Origin: Prevotella sp. UBA4217
GTDB lineage: Bacteria > Bacteroidota > Bacteroidia > Bacteroidales > Bacteroidaceae
Assembly: GCA_002379425.1 (NCBI GenBank)
Contig: DFTH01000011.1
Span: 164,970 to 228,969 of the forward strand
Direction: 5' to 3'
DNA: 64,000 bases
In this document: in pieces, positions 9,273 to 17,517 of the stretch
Layout: each line of letters starts with the position of its first letter
Numbering within the stretch: the stretch's first letter is position 1
Program-made: the position numbers and the translations under genes
The notes under the pieces: model-generated
What the model was told of the DNA's origin: nothing
The model's database searches: none
Seen by the model: only the letters and a program-made list of their open reading frames with translations

Positions 9273-11201
9273 TTATAGTAGTTCTGTAATGCTCTTCTGC
9301 TCTGTGGAAATCTCCAGTGCACGTGGTATGATACGGTCGCTGGTTTGCCGTATGGTACGCAGGTCTTTGTAAAGACGCAGGCGGAAACGTATCATTCTGA
9401 AGTAGAAGAAGATACCTGCTGGTAGGAAAAGGCCAGTTACCGCATTCATCCATTTCTTGCGGAACGGACGGGTGTGGGCCCTTACGGCAACAATCGGATA
9501 GTTGTTGATTTCCGAGAGTATCAGTTTGTCCCGGGTATAACTCAGGTCCTCTATAGCCGTCTCCAGGGCACTATTGATATGCTCTATCTCCTGGTCGTCA
9601 CCCGGTTGGAAGAATACCTTGATGGGGTTGGGCCACAGGTACAGTTTATGCTGTTCGCTGTATGTCTCAATCTCCTGGTTCACATTGAGCAGTATATCGA
9701 CATCTATTTCATACTGCGGATCCTCGATGATGACTTCCTTGCGGAAGATATGCCGCTTTTCCCTTAGACCAAGGGCACGCATAGCCAGATTCTTGTAAAG
9801 GTCGAGGTTGAAGACCGTCGAGTCTTTATTCGCCTTGTAGGTGAAGAAGGTGGCAATGGGAGCGAGTACGATTGTGGAGATAAGTTTTCCAAACCAGATA
9901 TTCCATTGTCCGTCGCGTGCCATCTTGAAACCTGAGTTGTCGAAGATGAAATAGACGATGAACACCAGGACGGATACGATTACCGGCACACCCAGTCCTC
10001 CTTTGCGGATAATCGCCCCCAAGGGGGCTCCGATGAAGAAGAAGATGAGACATGAGAAGGCCAGTGTGAACTTCCCGATGGCTTCAATCTTGTGTCGGCG
10101 GTAGTTACGGTGCAGGTACTTCACATATTCCATTTTCATTTCCATGTCAGTGATAACACCCTGTACGCTTGAAAGAGCCCCTTTCACTGCCACTTGCTGG
10201 TCGCCAGGCTTCAGACGTTCAAAAACAGAGTCGAAAGGCGTAGTGTCGGAGGCTACCGCATTGACGGCCTTGACGGAGTCGTCCTTGTTCAAGGTGCTGG
10301 TTCTTAGTACAAAGCGCTTTGCATCTGCATAATAGGCCGTCCCAATACTGTCGTTGTACTCCTTGATAGAATCGATGTCGTGCAGGATCTGACTGAGGCT
10401 CTTGGCTCGGGCGTCGCCTGCCACGTCGTTCATATCGACCATGTTCAGTCCTCCGTCGAAGTTGAGAACGATGCGTTTGCTGGAGAAAGTCTCCCGTCGG
10501 TAGGGGATATTGGCACTGTTGGCGATGTCGGAGGCTCGCATGTTCTCAAACCACTCTCCACTGTAGAGGTTCAGCACCAGATGTTTCTTCTCCTCTGTCG
10601 ATTGCATCATGCCAGAGTCGGCCAGGATGATGGCCTGGTCTTCATAACTGCCTGTCTGACGGTAGATCATGATACCATAGAGCATACCCGTGTTCAGGTC
10701 TTTTTTCTGGACGTAGATGTTTGAACCGGGAATGCCGTCATAGAAGATTCCTTCTGGGATCTCCAGTTCAGGGCTCTTCTGTTTCATGGAAATAAGTAAC
10801 TGCTGGAGGTGGAGGTTCGCCCACGGTCCGATGCTATCCTGGAAATAATAGGAGGTGCCAGTAATGATTAATACGATGACAATCAGTGGTCGAAAAGCCT
10901 GCATCAGTGAGATGCCCGCGGCCTTGATGGCTGTCAGTTCCGAACTCTCACCGAGGTTGCCAAACACAATCAGCGAACTAAGTAGGATGGCCAGCGGCAG
11001 TGCCTGGGGCAATAGCATTAGTCCCATGTACCAAAAGAACTGGGCCATGACATCCAGGGATAGTCCCTTACCAATCAGTTCATCGACATAGCGCCACAGG
11101 AACTGCATCATCAGCACAAACTGGCAGATGAACAGCGCTCCTATGAACAGTACGCCGAACTGCTTGGTGATAAAGATATCTAATTTCTTAATCCGGAACA
11201 T
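9273..11201 (-). CDS. LptF/LptG-family permease with long C-terminal extension
   Basis: The 642-aa protein has the YjgP/YjgQ (LptF/LptG) layout: N-terminal membrane helices within about residues 12-130, a periplasmic beta-jellyroll domain (about 140-345), and three more helices around 365-465. LptF and LptG are the membrane parts of the LptB2FG ABC transporter that extracts lipopolysaccharide from the inner membrane. The family is usually 360-400 aa; here about 170 extra residues follow, with a further hydrophobic stretch (VTGLFLPAGIFFYF, about 585-600). The extension is probably cytoplasmic-facing and helical; its function is unknown. ribBA follows after 20 nt. Confidence 0.88.
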   Translation of the reverse strand: MFRIKKLDIFITKQFGVLFIGALFICQFVLMMQFLWRYVDELIGKGLSLDVMAQFFWYMGLMLLPQALPLAILLSSLIVFGNLGESSELTAIKAAGISLMQAFRPLIVIVLIITGTSYYFQDSIGPWANLHLQQLLISMKQKSPELEIPEGIFYDGIPGSNIYVQKKDLNTGMLYGIMIYRQTGSYEDQAIILADSGMMQSTEEKKHLVLNLYSGEWFENMRASDIANSANIPYRRETFSSKRIVLNFDGGLNMVDMNDVAGDARAKSLSQILHDIDSIKEYNDSIGTAYYADAKRFVLRTSTLNKDDSVKAVNAVASDTTPFDSVFERLKPGDQQVAVKGALSSVQGVITDMEMKMEYVKYLHRNYRRHKIEAIGKFTLAFSCLIFFFIGAPLGAIIRKGGLGVPVIVSVLVFIVYFIFDNSGFKMARDGQWNIWFGKLISTIVLAPIATFFTYKANKDSTVFNLDLYKNLAMRALGLREKRHIFRKEVIIEDPQYEIDVDILLNVNQEIETYSEQHKLYLWPNPIKVFFQPGDDQEIEHINSALETAIEDLSYTRDKLILSEINNYPIVAVRAHTRPFRKKWMNAVTGLFLPAGIFFYFRMIRFRLRLYKDLRTIRQTSDRIIPRALEISTEQKSITELL

Positions 11202-11211
11202 AATCAGCGTG

Positions 11212-11219
11212 CAAAGGTA
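11212..11219 (-). promoter_or_regulatory. -7 box upstream of the LptF/G permease
   Basis: The minus strand reads TACCTTTG, 11 nt before the ATG. Confidence 0.65.
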
Positions 11220-11226
11220 CGCTTTT

Positions 11227-11319
11227 TAATTAAGAATTAAGAATTAAGAATTAAGAAAATTACGTCGGACGGTTCTTTTTCTCAACTCTTAACTCTTAAT
11301 TTTTAATTCTTAACTCTTT
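11227..11319. repeat. Heptameric tandem arrays with inverted arms
   Basis: Four copies of AATTAAG (from 11228) are followed, after about 30 nt, by runs of AACTCTT and AATTCTT. The second array is roughly an inverted version of the first, so the region could fold. It sits between the START-like gene (3' side) and the permease gene (5' side). Confidence 0.6.
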
Positions 11320-11324
11320 GTTCT

Positions 11325-11726
11325 TCAAAGTCCGCTGGCCCGATGTAGCCTGTCAAGATTGCTCTCCCATAGGATTCTGAGACCGTCGGCATCGTTATCC
11401 TCGGCAAAGTCTGTGATGAGAAGGGTCAGGAGGTTAGTCAGTTCACTCTTTGTAATGCGCATCTCCCAGTAAGATTCGTCGTTCTCGTCCTCATAGTCCC
11501 ATTTCAGTGTGATATGGTCGTATTTTACATATTCTATCAACTGTGCCTGGCGGATGTCCTGTTCTGTCCAGGGTTCTCCCCAAGTGAATGTGAAGATGCC
11601 GTCTTCCTCCGTGACATGGTCTGCCAGCCACCGCTCCAGTCCATGGGCACTGCTGATTTGATCCCAAATGATATTTGGCGACTTGGTCGCAAGGGGATAT
11701 TCAATGACAATACGTTGCTTTCCCAT
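11325..11726 (-). CDS. START-like (SRPBCC/AHSA1-type) domain protein
   Basis: The 133-aa protein matches the small START-like proteins of Bacteroidetes: a short N-terminal strand (RIVIEYPLATKSPNIIWDQI), an AHSA1-like GLERWLADHV segment, a TFTWGEPWTEQDIR strand turn, and a C-terminal helix (LTNLLTLLITDFAEDND). SRPBCC folds bind hydrophobic ligands in a deep groove; here the ligand is unknown. It is cytoplasmic, with no signal peptide. A -7 box at 11773-11780 suggests it is monocistronic. Confidence 0.85.
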   Translation of the reverse strand: MGKQRIVIEYPLATKSPNIIWDQISSAHGLERWLADHVTEEDGIFTFTWGEPWTEQDIRQAQLIEYVKYDHITLKWDYEDENDESYWEMRITKSELTNLLTLLITDFAEDNDADGLRILWESNLDRLHRASGL

Positions 11727-11772
11727 ACGTTTCGGGTATATAATGTTATTGGTATAGAATTGTTCTACGCCA

Positions 11773-11780
11773 CAAAATTA
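11773..11780 (-). promoter_or_regulatory. -7 box of the START-like gene
   Basis: The minus strand reads TAATTTTG, 47 nt upstream of the START-like ATG. Confidence 0.5.
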
Positions 11781-11819
11781 CTATTTTTATCCGAAATACA
11801 AAATATTTTGCGGAAAAAT

Positions 11820-11850
11820 TTTGGTAGTTTCAGAAAAAGTAGTACCTTTG
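11820..11850 (+). promoter_or_regulatory. Promoter of the tRNA gene
   Basis: The -7 box TACCTTTG (11843-11850) has a TTTG -33 element at 11820-11823, 19 nt upstream. The tRNA begins 20 nt downstream. Confidence 0.8.
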
Positions 11851-11869
11851 CACCCGCTTAACAGCAGAT

Positions 11870-11943
11870 GGCGGGATAGCTCAGCTGGTTAGAGCGCATG
11901 ATTCATAATCATGAGGTCGCCGGTTCAATCCCGGCTCCCGCTA
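11870..11943 (+). tRNA. tRNA-Met (anticodon CAT), elongator type
   Basis: The 74-nt sequence folds into a full cloverleaf. The acceptor stem is GGCGGGA/TCCCGCT with a terminal G-T pair, the D-arm starts GCTC, and the anticodon stem CATGA/TCATG holds the loop TTCATAA with anticodon CAT. The T-arm is GCCGG-TTCAATC-CCGGC. CCA is not encoded; CAGA follows the discriminator A. The anticodon stem lacks the three G-C pairs of initiator tRNA, and pair 1-72 is not mismatched as in fMet. Elongator Met is most likely; a lysidine-modified tRNA-Ile2 cannot be excluded. Confidence 0.92.
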
Positions 11944-12006
11944 CAGAGAAGACAGCCATGAGGGCTGTCTTCTTTCTTTATGAGCATCACATTAAAAACC
12001 TATACG

Positions 12007-12690
12007 ATGAAGAAAGGAATGCTATTGATGCTGGCGATTGCCATTGCCAGCGCTGTTTCAGCCCAGACGAAGTCGGTGTCTATCCTGGGCGACTCGTACT
12101 CCACTTACGAGAACTTCGTGACACCTGCTACTAATGAACTCTGGTATTATGCTCAGAATCCTGATGCGAAGACCGATGTGGAGAGTGTGCGCCAGACGTG
12201 GTGGCATCAGGTCATCAGGGAAAATGGCTGGCGGCTCTGTGTCAATAATTCCTACAGTGGGGCTACCATCAGTTATACTGGGTATGATGGCAACGACTAT
12301 AGCGCACGATCCTTCAATACGCGCATGGATAATCTTGGACAGCCTGACGTTATCTTTGTATTTGGGGCTACCAACGACAGTTGGGCGGGCTCACCAGTAG
12401 GTGATTATAAGTATGAGGATATCACTTGGGGAGACCTCTATCAGTTCCGTCCTGCCCTTGCCCGTATGTTGCAGTGGATGACAGACCGCTATGTCAATAC
12501 AGAGATTTACTTTATCCTTAATGATGACCTCCGCGATGAGATTGATGAGTCTGTGAAGACTATCTGTGCGCATTTTGGGGTGCCAGTCATTGAACTGACG
12601 GGCATACACAAACTATCTGGTCATCCTTCCGTAAAAGGAATGCGCCAGATAGCAGATCAAGTGAATGCCTTCTTAAAGGCGAAGCATTAA
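12007..12690 (+). CDS. SGNH-family hydrolase, exported
   Basis: The start chosen is ATG 12007 (MKKGMLLMLAIAIASAVSAQ), which gives a clean signal peptide and 227 aa; an in-frame ATG at 11980 lies nine codons earlier. Block I GDSYS (catalytic Ser), block III FGATND (Asn of the oxyanion hole) and a late GHPSVKGM histidine segment show an SGNH/GDSL hydrolase, a fold of esterases, lipases and carbohydrate deacetylases. The substrate is unknown; export and the Prevotella setting suggest glycan deacetylation. It may be cotranscribed with the upstream tRNA. Its stop overlaps the convergent 12687 gene in a shared TTAA. Confidence 0.88.
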   Translation: MKKGMLLMLAIAIASAVSAQTKSVSILGDSYSTYENFVTPATNELWYYAQNPDAKTDVESVRQTWWHQVIRENGWRLCVNNSYSGATISYTGYDGNDYSARSFNTRMDNLGQPDVIFVFGATNDSWAGSPVGDYKYEDITWGDLYQFRPALARMLQWMTDRYVNTEIYFILNDDLRDEIDESVKTICAHFGVPVIELTGIHKLSGHPSVKGMRQIADQVNAFLKAKH

Positions 12691-13268
12691 TCGTCGGGAT
12701 TCCGCTTGTAATGGAATTCCTGGATGTTGGGATTGCTACCAAGATCGTTGTCTGGAACGACAATGGTCTTGATGAGTTTCTGATCGTATCCTTTATGCAT
12801 CGGACCAACACGCAACAGGAAATCATTGAAATTCATGGTGGGAATGACAATGCCAAAGGCGCCAATGCCAACGCGTGATCCTTCAGTGAGGATATTGTTA
12901 TAGACATAGGCCGTGGTGAAGAATGCATGGCGATAAATCTCCAGACGGTTGTATTTGTCGAAGATCTCGCGCCATTCCTGTCCTACCTTTGTGGTGTCGG
13001 CTGTGGTGAAGATGAATCCGATGTTATGCACGAAGTCGTCTATCTGATCGCCACGGATACTGTCGTTCATCTCCATGCACTGCATGATGTCGTCGTTGAT
13101 CTCGTCTCTCATCTCCTTCTCTGTGGGAGCCGTGAAATAAGCGATAATCAGAATAACGACGATGAAGGCTGCGAATATGAGCATTTTTCCCAGGCAACTA
13201 TGGTAGAATGCCTGTGTCATCGTCTCGTCACCTCTATTGTAATTGATTCTGCTATTTGTCTGAGTCAT
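12687..13268 (-). CDS. Unknown membrane-anchored protein
   Basis: The 193-aa protein is not one I recognise. It has one transmembrane helix at about residues 28-46 (GKMLIFAAFIVVILIIAYF), and the C-terminal 145 residues would face the periplasm (N-in). Recognisable pieces are a Glu/Asp-rich helix (KEMRDEINDDIMQCMEMND) and a hydrophobic GIGAFGIVIPTMNFNDFLLRVG segment. It begins 5 nt after the folE stop, so it is likely the last gene of the DUF1599-to-folE operon. The convergent SGNH gene meets it at a shared TTAA. Confidence 0.7.
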   Translation of the reverse strand: MTQTNSRINYNRGDETMTQAFYHSCLGKMLIFAAFIVVILIIAYFTAPTEKEMRDEINDDIMQCMEMNDSIRGDQIDDFVHNIGFIFTTADTTKVGQEWREIFDKYNRLEIYRHAFFTTAYVYNNILTEGSRVGIGAFGIVIPTMNFNDFLLRVGPMHKGYDQKLIKTIVVPDNDLGSNPNIQEFHYKRNPDD

Positions 13269-13273
13269 CTTGG

Positions 13274-13885
13274 TTAAATTTGGTTATTGTGGATTAAGTT
13301 CATGAATTCCTGCCTGGTCTTGGCTTGGTTGAATGCACCGCTGAAGTCGCTGGTGGTCGTAATGCTGTTCTGCTTCTCAATGCCCCGCATCTGCATACAC
13401 ATGTGCTTGGCTTCGATAACGACCATGACGCCAAGGGGCTTCAGGGTGTCCTGGATACAGTCTTTGATCTGCTGGGTCATGCGTTCCTGAACCTGCAGAC
13501 GATGAGCATAGATATCGACCACACGGGCAATCTTTGACAAACCTGTGATATACCCGTTGGGGATATAGGCCACATGTGCCTTGCCATAAAATGGTAGCAT
13601 GTGGTGTTCGCAGAGAGAAAAGAAATCGATATCCTTGACGATGACCATCTGCGAATAGTCCTCCTTGAACAAAGCGTCGGTAAGTACCTTATGGGCGTCC
13701 ATCTGGTAACCTCGGGTGAGAACCTGCATGGCCTTGGCGACGCGCATTGGAGTCTTTAGCAGTCCTTCGCGCTCAGTATCCTCGCCAAGTAGTCGGAGTA
13801 CTTCCTTGTAATGAAAAGCCAACTCGTCAAGCCCATCGCGGAAGGCGTGGTTGTCATGAGTCTGTATGTCTATGTCCTGATTCAT
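13274..13885 (-). CDS. folE: GTP cyclohydrolase I
   Basis: The start chosen is ATG 13883-13885 ([13 protein letters not shown]), giving 203 aa; an open upstream extension runs through the SPOR gene and is not needed. Zinc ligands are visible in [12 protein letters not shown] (Cys, His) and in KHMCMQMRG (second Cys). The enzyme turns GTP into dihydroneopterin triphosphate, the first step of folate (or queuosine precursor) synthesis. FolK and FolB are encoded elsewhere in the window. The ATG overlaps the stop of the SPOR-domain gene by four bases. Confidence 0.96.
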   Translation of the reverse strand: MNQDIDIQTHDNHAFRDGLDELAFHYKEVLRLLGEDTEREGLLKTPMRVAKAMQVLTRGYQMDAHKVLTDALFKEDYSQMVIVKDIDFFSLCEHHMLPFYGKAHVAYIPNGYITGLSKIARVVDIYAHRLQVQERMTQQIKDCIQDTLKPLGVMVVIEAKHMCMQMRGIEKQNSITTTSDFSGAFNQAKTRQEFMNLIHNNQI

Positions 13886-14481
13886 GGGTATTGTACCGTG
13901 ATTTTCCCTTTGACGATAATAGCAGACTGATAACCGAGGCTCTTGACGCGGCTGAGGACCTCGTGCGCTTCTTCGTAAGTGCGATAGTTGCCTACGCGGC
14001 AGATCCATCGTGGAGAATAGAAGTGCACATAGACGGGTTCTCCGGGGAGGAGCGACTTAATCTCATCGCCAGTCCTCTCAGCCTTGATCCTGTCCCTGCG
14101 TGAGTTCCCTCCGGCAAACACCTGAACGCGGTAGCCATTCACCTTGTAACCCTTCATCACCTTCTTAGGACTATCGTCGGGTATGTCGCTGATGTTTGTG
14201 GAATCACGTCTCTCTGCGACTATCCTATTCGGTTTTTCCTGCGTGGACATGGAGGCCTGGTCGCTGCCAGTCTCCTTCTCTTGCCGGTGTGTCGTCTGAG
14301 ATGGCGTAGAGGATGTGGTGGCTGTACCGTTGACAAGGTCGTCGATTTCCTTACTCTGAGTCAGAGTAACCTTTCCTTCACCCTGGTTGTTCTGTTGCAG
14401 CCGTTGTGTGAAGGAAGACTGCGCGCTGGCTGTGATGAGACAGCCAGCACACAGGGTTAATATGATAAATAGCCGTTTCAC
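13882..14481 (-). CDS. SPOR-domain protein, exported
   Basis: A GTG start at 14479-14481 fits: it overlaps the tpiA stop as GTGA and begins a signal peptide ([21 protein letters not shown]). The protein is 199 aa. A low-complexity Ser/Thr/Gln linker (about 40-105) leads to a C-terminal SPOR domain (about 120-199, [20 protein letters not shown] to the end). SPOR domains bind peptidoglycan stripped of stem peptides at division sites. It lies in the DUF1599-DoxX-tpiA-SPOR-folE operon, an arrangement I recognise from Bacteroidales. The exact role is not known. Confidence 0.88.
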   Translation of the reverse strand: MKRLFIILTLCAGCLITASAQSSFTQRLQQNNQGEGKVTLTQSKEIDDLVNGTATTSSTPSQTTHRQEKETGSDQASMSTQEKPNRIVAERRDSTNISDIPDDSPKKVMKGYKVNGYRVQVFAGGNSRRDRIKAERTGDEIKSLLPGEPVYVHFYSPRWICRVGNYRTYEEAHEVLSRVKSLGYQSAIIVKGKITVQYP

Positions 14482-15239
14482 TTCTTCCAAGCGTCGATGA
14501 TACCCTTGAAGTCGGCACACTTCAGTGAGGCACCGCCGATGAGGCCACCGTCGATGTCGGGCTTTGCGAAGAGTTCGGGGGCATTGCTGGCCTTGCAACT
14601 GCCGCCATACAGGATGGTAGTGTCGTCGGCTACAGCCTGACCGTACTTCTCAGCGATGATGCTACGGATATAGGCGTGAATCTCCTCTGCCTGTTCAGCA
14701 GTAGCAGTCTTACCTGTACCGATGGCCCAGATTGGCTCGTATGCGATGACGATCTTACGGAAGTCCTCTTCAGAGAGGTTGAATACAGACCCCTCGAGTT
14801 CTGCCTTCACCACTTCGTTCTGCTTGCCAGCCTCACGCTCCTCAAGGCTCTCACCAATACAGAAGATCACTTTCAGGTCGTTCTTCTGTGCGAGCAGCAC
14901 CTTCTCCTTCAGAATCTCGGGAGTCTCCTTGTAATATTCACGGCGCTCTGAGTGACCCAGGATGACATACTGTGCACCAGTGCTCTTTACCATCTCTGCC
15001 GATACCTCGCCAGTGAAGGCGCCCTTCTCTTTATCGGCACAATTCTCTGCACCCAGGCCAATGATGTTTTGGTCGAGGAACTGTGCGATAGATGCCAGAT
15101 GGATAAATGGTGTGCAGATTACTACACCACAGTTTGGCTTGTCAGCCTTCAATGTCTCGTTCAACTCCTTTGCAAGAGCGATACCGTCCTGGAGATTCAT
15201 GTTCATCTTCCAGTTTCCTGCTACAATTTTCTTTCTCAT
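14478..15239 (-). CDS. tpiA: Triosephosphate isomerase, in frame with the upstream DoxX-like ORF
   Basis: The TIM part begins at ATG 15237-15239 ([13 protein letters not shown]) and is 253 aa, the normal length. Catalytic residues are visible: Lys in GNWKMN, His in ILGHSERR, Glu in [11 protein letters not shown], and the phosphate loop YGGSCK. It interconverts dihydroxyacetone phosphate and glyceraldehyde 3-phosphate in glycolysis. There is no stop codon between it and the preceding DoxX-like protein: the frame is open from 16406 to 14478 (642 codons). It may be made both as a fusion and from its own ATG. See findings. Confidence 0.96.
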   Translation of the reverse strand: MRKKIVAGNWKMNMNLQDGIALAKELNETLKADKPNCGVVICTPFIHLASIAQFLDQNIIGLGAENCADKEKGAFTGEVSAEMVKSTGAQYVILGHSERREYYKETPEILKEKVLLAQKNDLKVIFCIGESLEEREAGKQNEVVKAELEGSVFNLSEEDFRKIVIAYEPIWAIGTGKTATAEQAEEIHAYIRSIIAEKYGQAVADDTTILYGGSCKASNAPELFAKPDIDGGLIGGASLKCADFKGIIDAWKK

Positions 15240-16406
15240 AATTATTTGTCTTTTGTTATTTAAAGGGTTATTCTTTTTCTTTCTAATCCATTTCGTCCAT
15301 GTCCAGAGGCGGTCTGCAATTGTCAGCAGCACCAGGGGCAAAACAAACCATGTGAGTATCCACAGGATCTTACTTGCTACGGTTTCCGTAGGTAACTGCC
15401 CCAGTTCGGAGTTTTCCAGTTTTTGGGCCAACTGCTCTTCTTCCGGCAGGTTGTTGTGGCTCCACTTGCGAATGATCTTACCATCCTTCAGTAGCAACAA
15501 TCCCGGATTGGAGCGGATGATGGTCTTCAGCGTCGTCTCATCTGTCTGGCAGAAAGGGTATTCCGCCCCAGTGATATTTCGCCAGAGGCTGATGCCCTTT
15601 TCTGTACTGGCTGTCAGACAATAGAATGGGTATCCGTTGTCAATACTATACTCGTACATTCTGTTTAATCCGTCCAACTGTGAGTCGTCAGCCTGTTCCA
15701 GATGGGGTGATACCAGGAGGAAGGTGTAGCCTTCGTCGTTAAGCACCTGTTCTGTAATATCCTCTCCCTCGTCGATGCGCTCTAAAAAGAATTCTGCATA
15801 GGGTGAATCCTCACCTTCTATCATCTTCTGCCAGCCTGTCCTGAGATCAGTACCCACGTGATAGGGACGGAAGTCAAACTGGGGTAGGGTGTAGAGACTG
15901 CGGCCTGCGATGATCAGTAGGATGAACACGCCAGAGTAGTTCATGACAATCCACTGGTTGGACTCGCTGATGAGTCGTGGCATCTCCAGAGGGGATCTCC
16001 ATACTGTGATAGCCGCTACCAGCAGGATCACGTTCTTCCAGAAAGTCTGCCAGTTGGTAAGCACGATAGCATCGCCAAAGCAGCCGCAATCACTGATGGG
16101 GTCAGCCAGAGCCAGCCACAGTGTCAGCAGTGTCATTACCGTTAGAAGCACCAGTATGATCTTTGACACAAGTCTTCGCCTGATAGCGAAGAGCAGGCAG
16201 ATACCAAGGATAAACTCCACAGCCGACAGCAAGACGGATGCCGATAGAGTCATGAGGTCTGGTACGTAACTTGCCAGTCCTGCTGCTGCCAGATAGTCAT
16301 GGATCTTGTATTGAGTGCCCAGTGGATCCACGGCTTTGACGAACCCAGAGAAGATGAACGTCACTGCGAGCACAAGGCGGCAGACATTGACAACTGCTTT
16401 CCTCAC
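15240..16406 (-). CDS. DoxX/MauE-like membrane protein (BT_3928 family), 5' part of fused ORF
   Basis: The 389-residue N-terminal part starts at GTG 16404-16406, overlapping the DUF1599 stop as GTGA. Four membrane helices lie within about residues 5-140, including the [13 protein letters not shown] motif of DoxX/MauE proteins and DCGCFGDA, a Cys-x-Cys typical of MauE-like redox proteins. A fifth helix (about 155-172) precedes a thioredoxin-like periplasmic segment, and a last helix is at about 350-370. A disulfide-related role in the envelope is likely by family. In relatives I recall a separate gene just before tpiA; here a basic linker ([14 protein letters not shown]) runs straight into TIM. 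Confidence 0.85.
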
Positions 16407-16948
16407 TCCGATAATTTAATTACTCCAAAGACCGCATAGTTGATGATGTCCATATAGTTGGCACCAATACCCTCAGAGACGAGCGTTGCCCCCTCGAGGT
16501 CTTCTATCTCCTTAATGCGCTCAATCTTAGTGAGGATGAAGTCCGTATAGGAACTAATCCTCATTGAGCGCCATGCTTCATCGTAATCGTGGTTTTTGCG
16601 CTTCATCAGTTCAAGAGCCTCATGGGCATACTGGTCATATAGCGCCATCGCTTCGTCGTTGGTAATATCGACCACATCTGCAAACCCCTTGTCGAGTTGA
16701 ATCAGTCCCACGATGCCGTAGTTGATCAGTGCCACAAATTCTGGTCTGATGCCTTCTCCCACCTTAGACTCCTTTTTGATTTCCAAAGAGCGGATGCGCT
16801 TGGCCTTGATAAAGAGTTGGTCGGTAAGTGCCGTGGGGCGCAGGATACGCCATGAGGCTTTATAATCATGCAGTTTCTTTTCGAAAAGGGCACGGCACTC
16901 TGCCATGGCCTTCTCGAACTGGGTGTTTGTCTTCTCTAAACTGGTCAT
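16403..16948 (-). CDS. DUF1599 protein (nucleotide-modification-associated domain)
   Basis: The 181-aa protein contains two similar halves, each with a HDY motif ([13 protein letters not shown] and [13 protein letters not shown]), as in DUF1599. The domain has been proposed, from comparative genomics, to act in nucleotide modification. There is no signal peptide. It opens the operon with the DoxX-TIM ORF; the stop overlaps the next GTG. A -7 box lies at 16990-16997. The biochemical role is not established. Confidence 0.88.
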   Translation of the reverse strand: MTSLEKTNTQFEKAMAECRALFEKKLHDYKASWRILRPTALTDQLFIKAKRIRSLEIKKESKVGEGIRPEFVALINYGIVGLIQLDKGFADVVDITNDEAMALYDQYAHEALELMKRKNHDYDEAWRSMRISSYTDFILTKIERIKEIEDLEGATLVSEGIGANYMDIINYAVFGVIKLSE

Positions 16949-16989
16949 AATATTGCCTGTTGCAAGCGACTTTATGTCGATTACGGGTG

Positions 16990-16997
16990 CAAAATTA
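16990..16997 (-). promoter_or_regulatory. -7 box of the DUF1599-tpiA-folE operon
   Basis: The minus strand reads TAATTTTG, 42 nt upstream of the DUF1599 ATG. A GTGAAAAG-type direct repeat lies just beyond at about 17009-17037. Confidence 0.5.
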
Positions 16998-17042
16998 CAA
17001 AAAAGATGTGAAAAGTGAAAAGTGAAGCGTGAAAAGTTTCCT

Positions 17043-17510
17043 TCACTCTACATTTATTAACGTTTCTTTCTGCTTCTTCCTGATGTAAAGGATTTTAGCC
17101 CCCAGGGTTTCGAACTGTGTACGGATGGAGTCGCGGCGCATCCTCGTTTGTGTGAGCAGCGTCAGTTCGTCGGGGGTGGCCTTCAGCGCCTTCTTGTCAG
17201 CATCGACCTGCTTCTGCAGCGCATCCAGTTCTTTGTTGACGATCTGCAGCAGACTGTCCGTCTGTTGCAGATCGTCTTGTGCAGCCTTCAGTTCTATCTC
17301 CTGGTGAAGTGCCAAAGCGCCTTTCCTGGCTTCTACGACATTTGGATAGGTCTTGCGAAGTGAGTCTATAGTCGCTCTTGCAGCCTCTATGTCTCCTTGT
17401 CTAAAAGATGCTCTGGCCTCTTCTAATAACAGGTTCGCCTTTTCCTTGGTGTTGTCACTGTGGCAGGATAACAGCAAGACGCTCGTCAGACAGATGATCA
17501 GCCTTCTCAT
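17043..17510 (-). CDS. Coiled-coil lipoprotein, unknown function
   Basis: The 155-aa protein has a lipoprotein signal (MRRLIICLTSVLLLSCHSD; lipidated Cys at 16). The mature part is wholly helical: one TPR-like pair (ANLLLEEARASFRQGDIEAA) followed by a coiled coil at about residues 75-120, rich in Gln, Lys and Asp. It starts 7 nt after the PAP2 gene, so the two are probably cotranscribed. A periplasmic-face anchored scaffold or tether is likely. I cannot give it a name. Confidence 0.78.
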   Translation of the reverse strand: MRRLIICLTSVLLLSCHSDNTKEKANLLLEEARASFRQGDIEAARATIDSLRKTYPNVVEARKGALALHQEIELKAAQDDLQQTDSLLQIVNKELDALQKQVDADKKALKATPDELTLLTQTRMRRDSIRTQFETLGAKILYIRKKQKETLINVE

Positions 17511-17517
17511 TTCGCTA

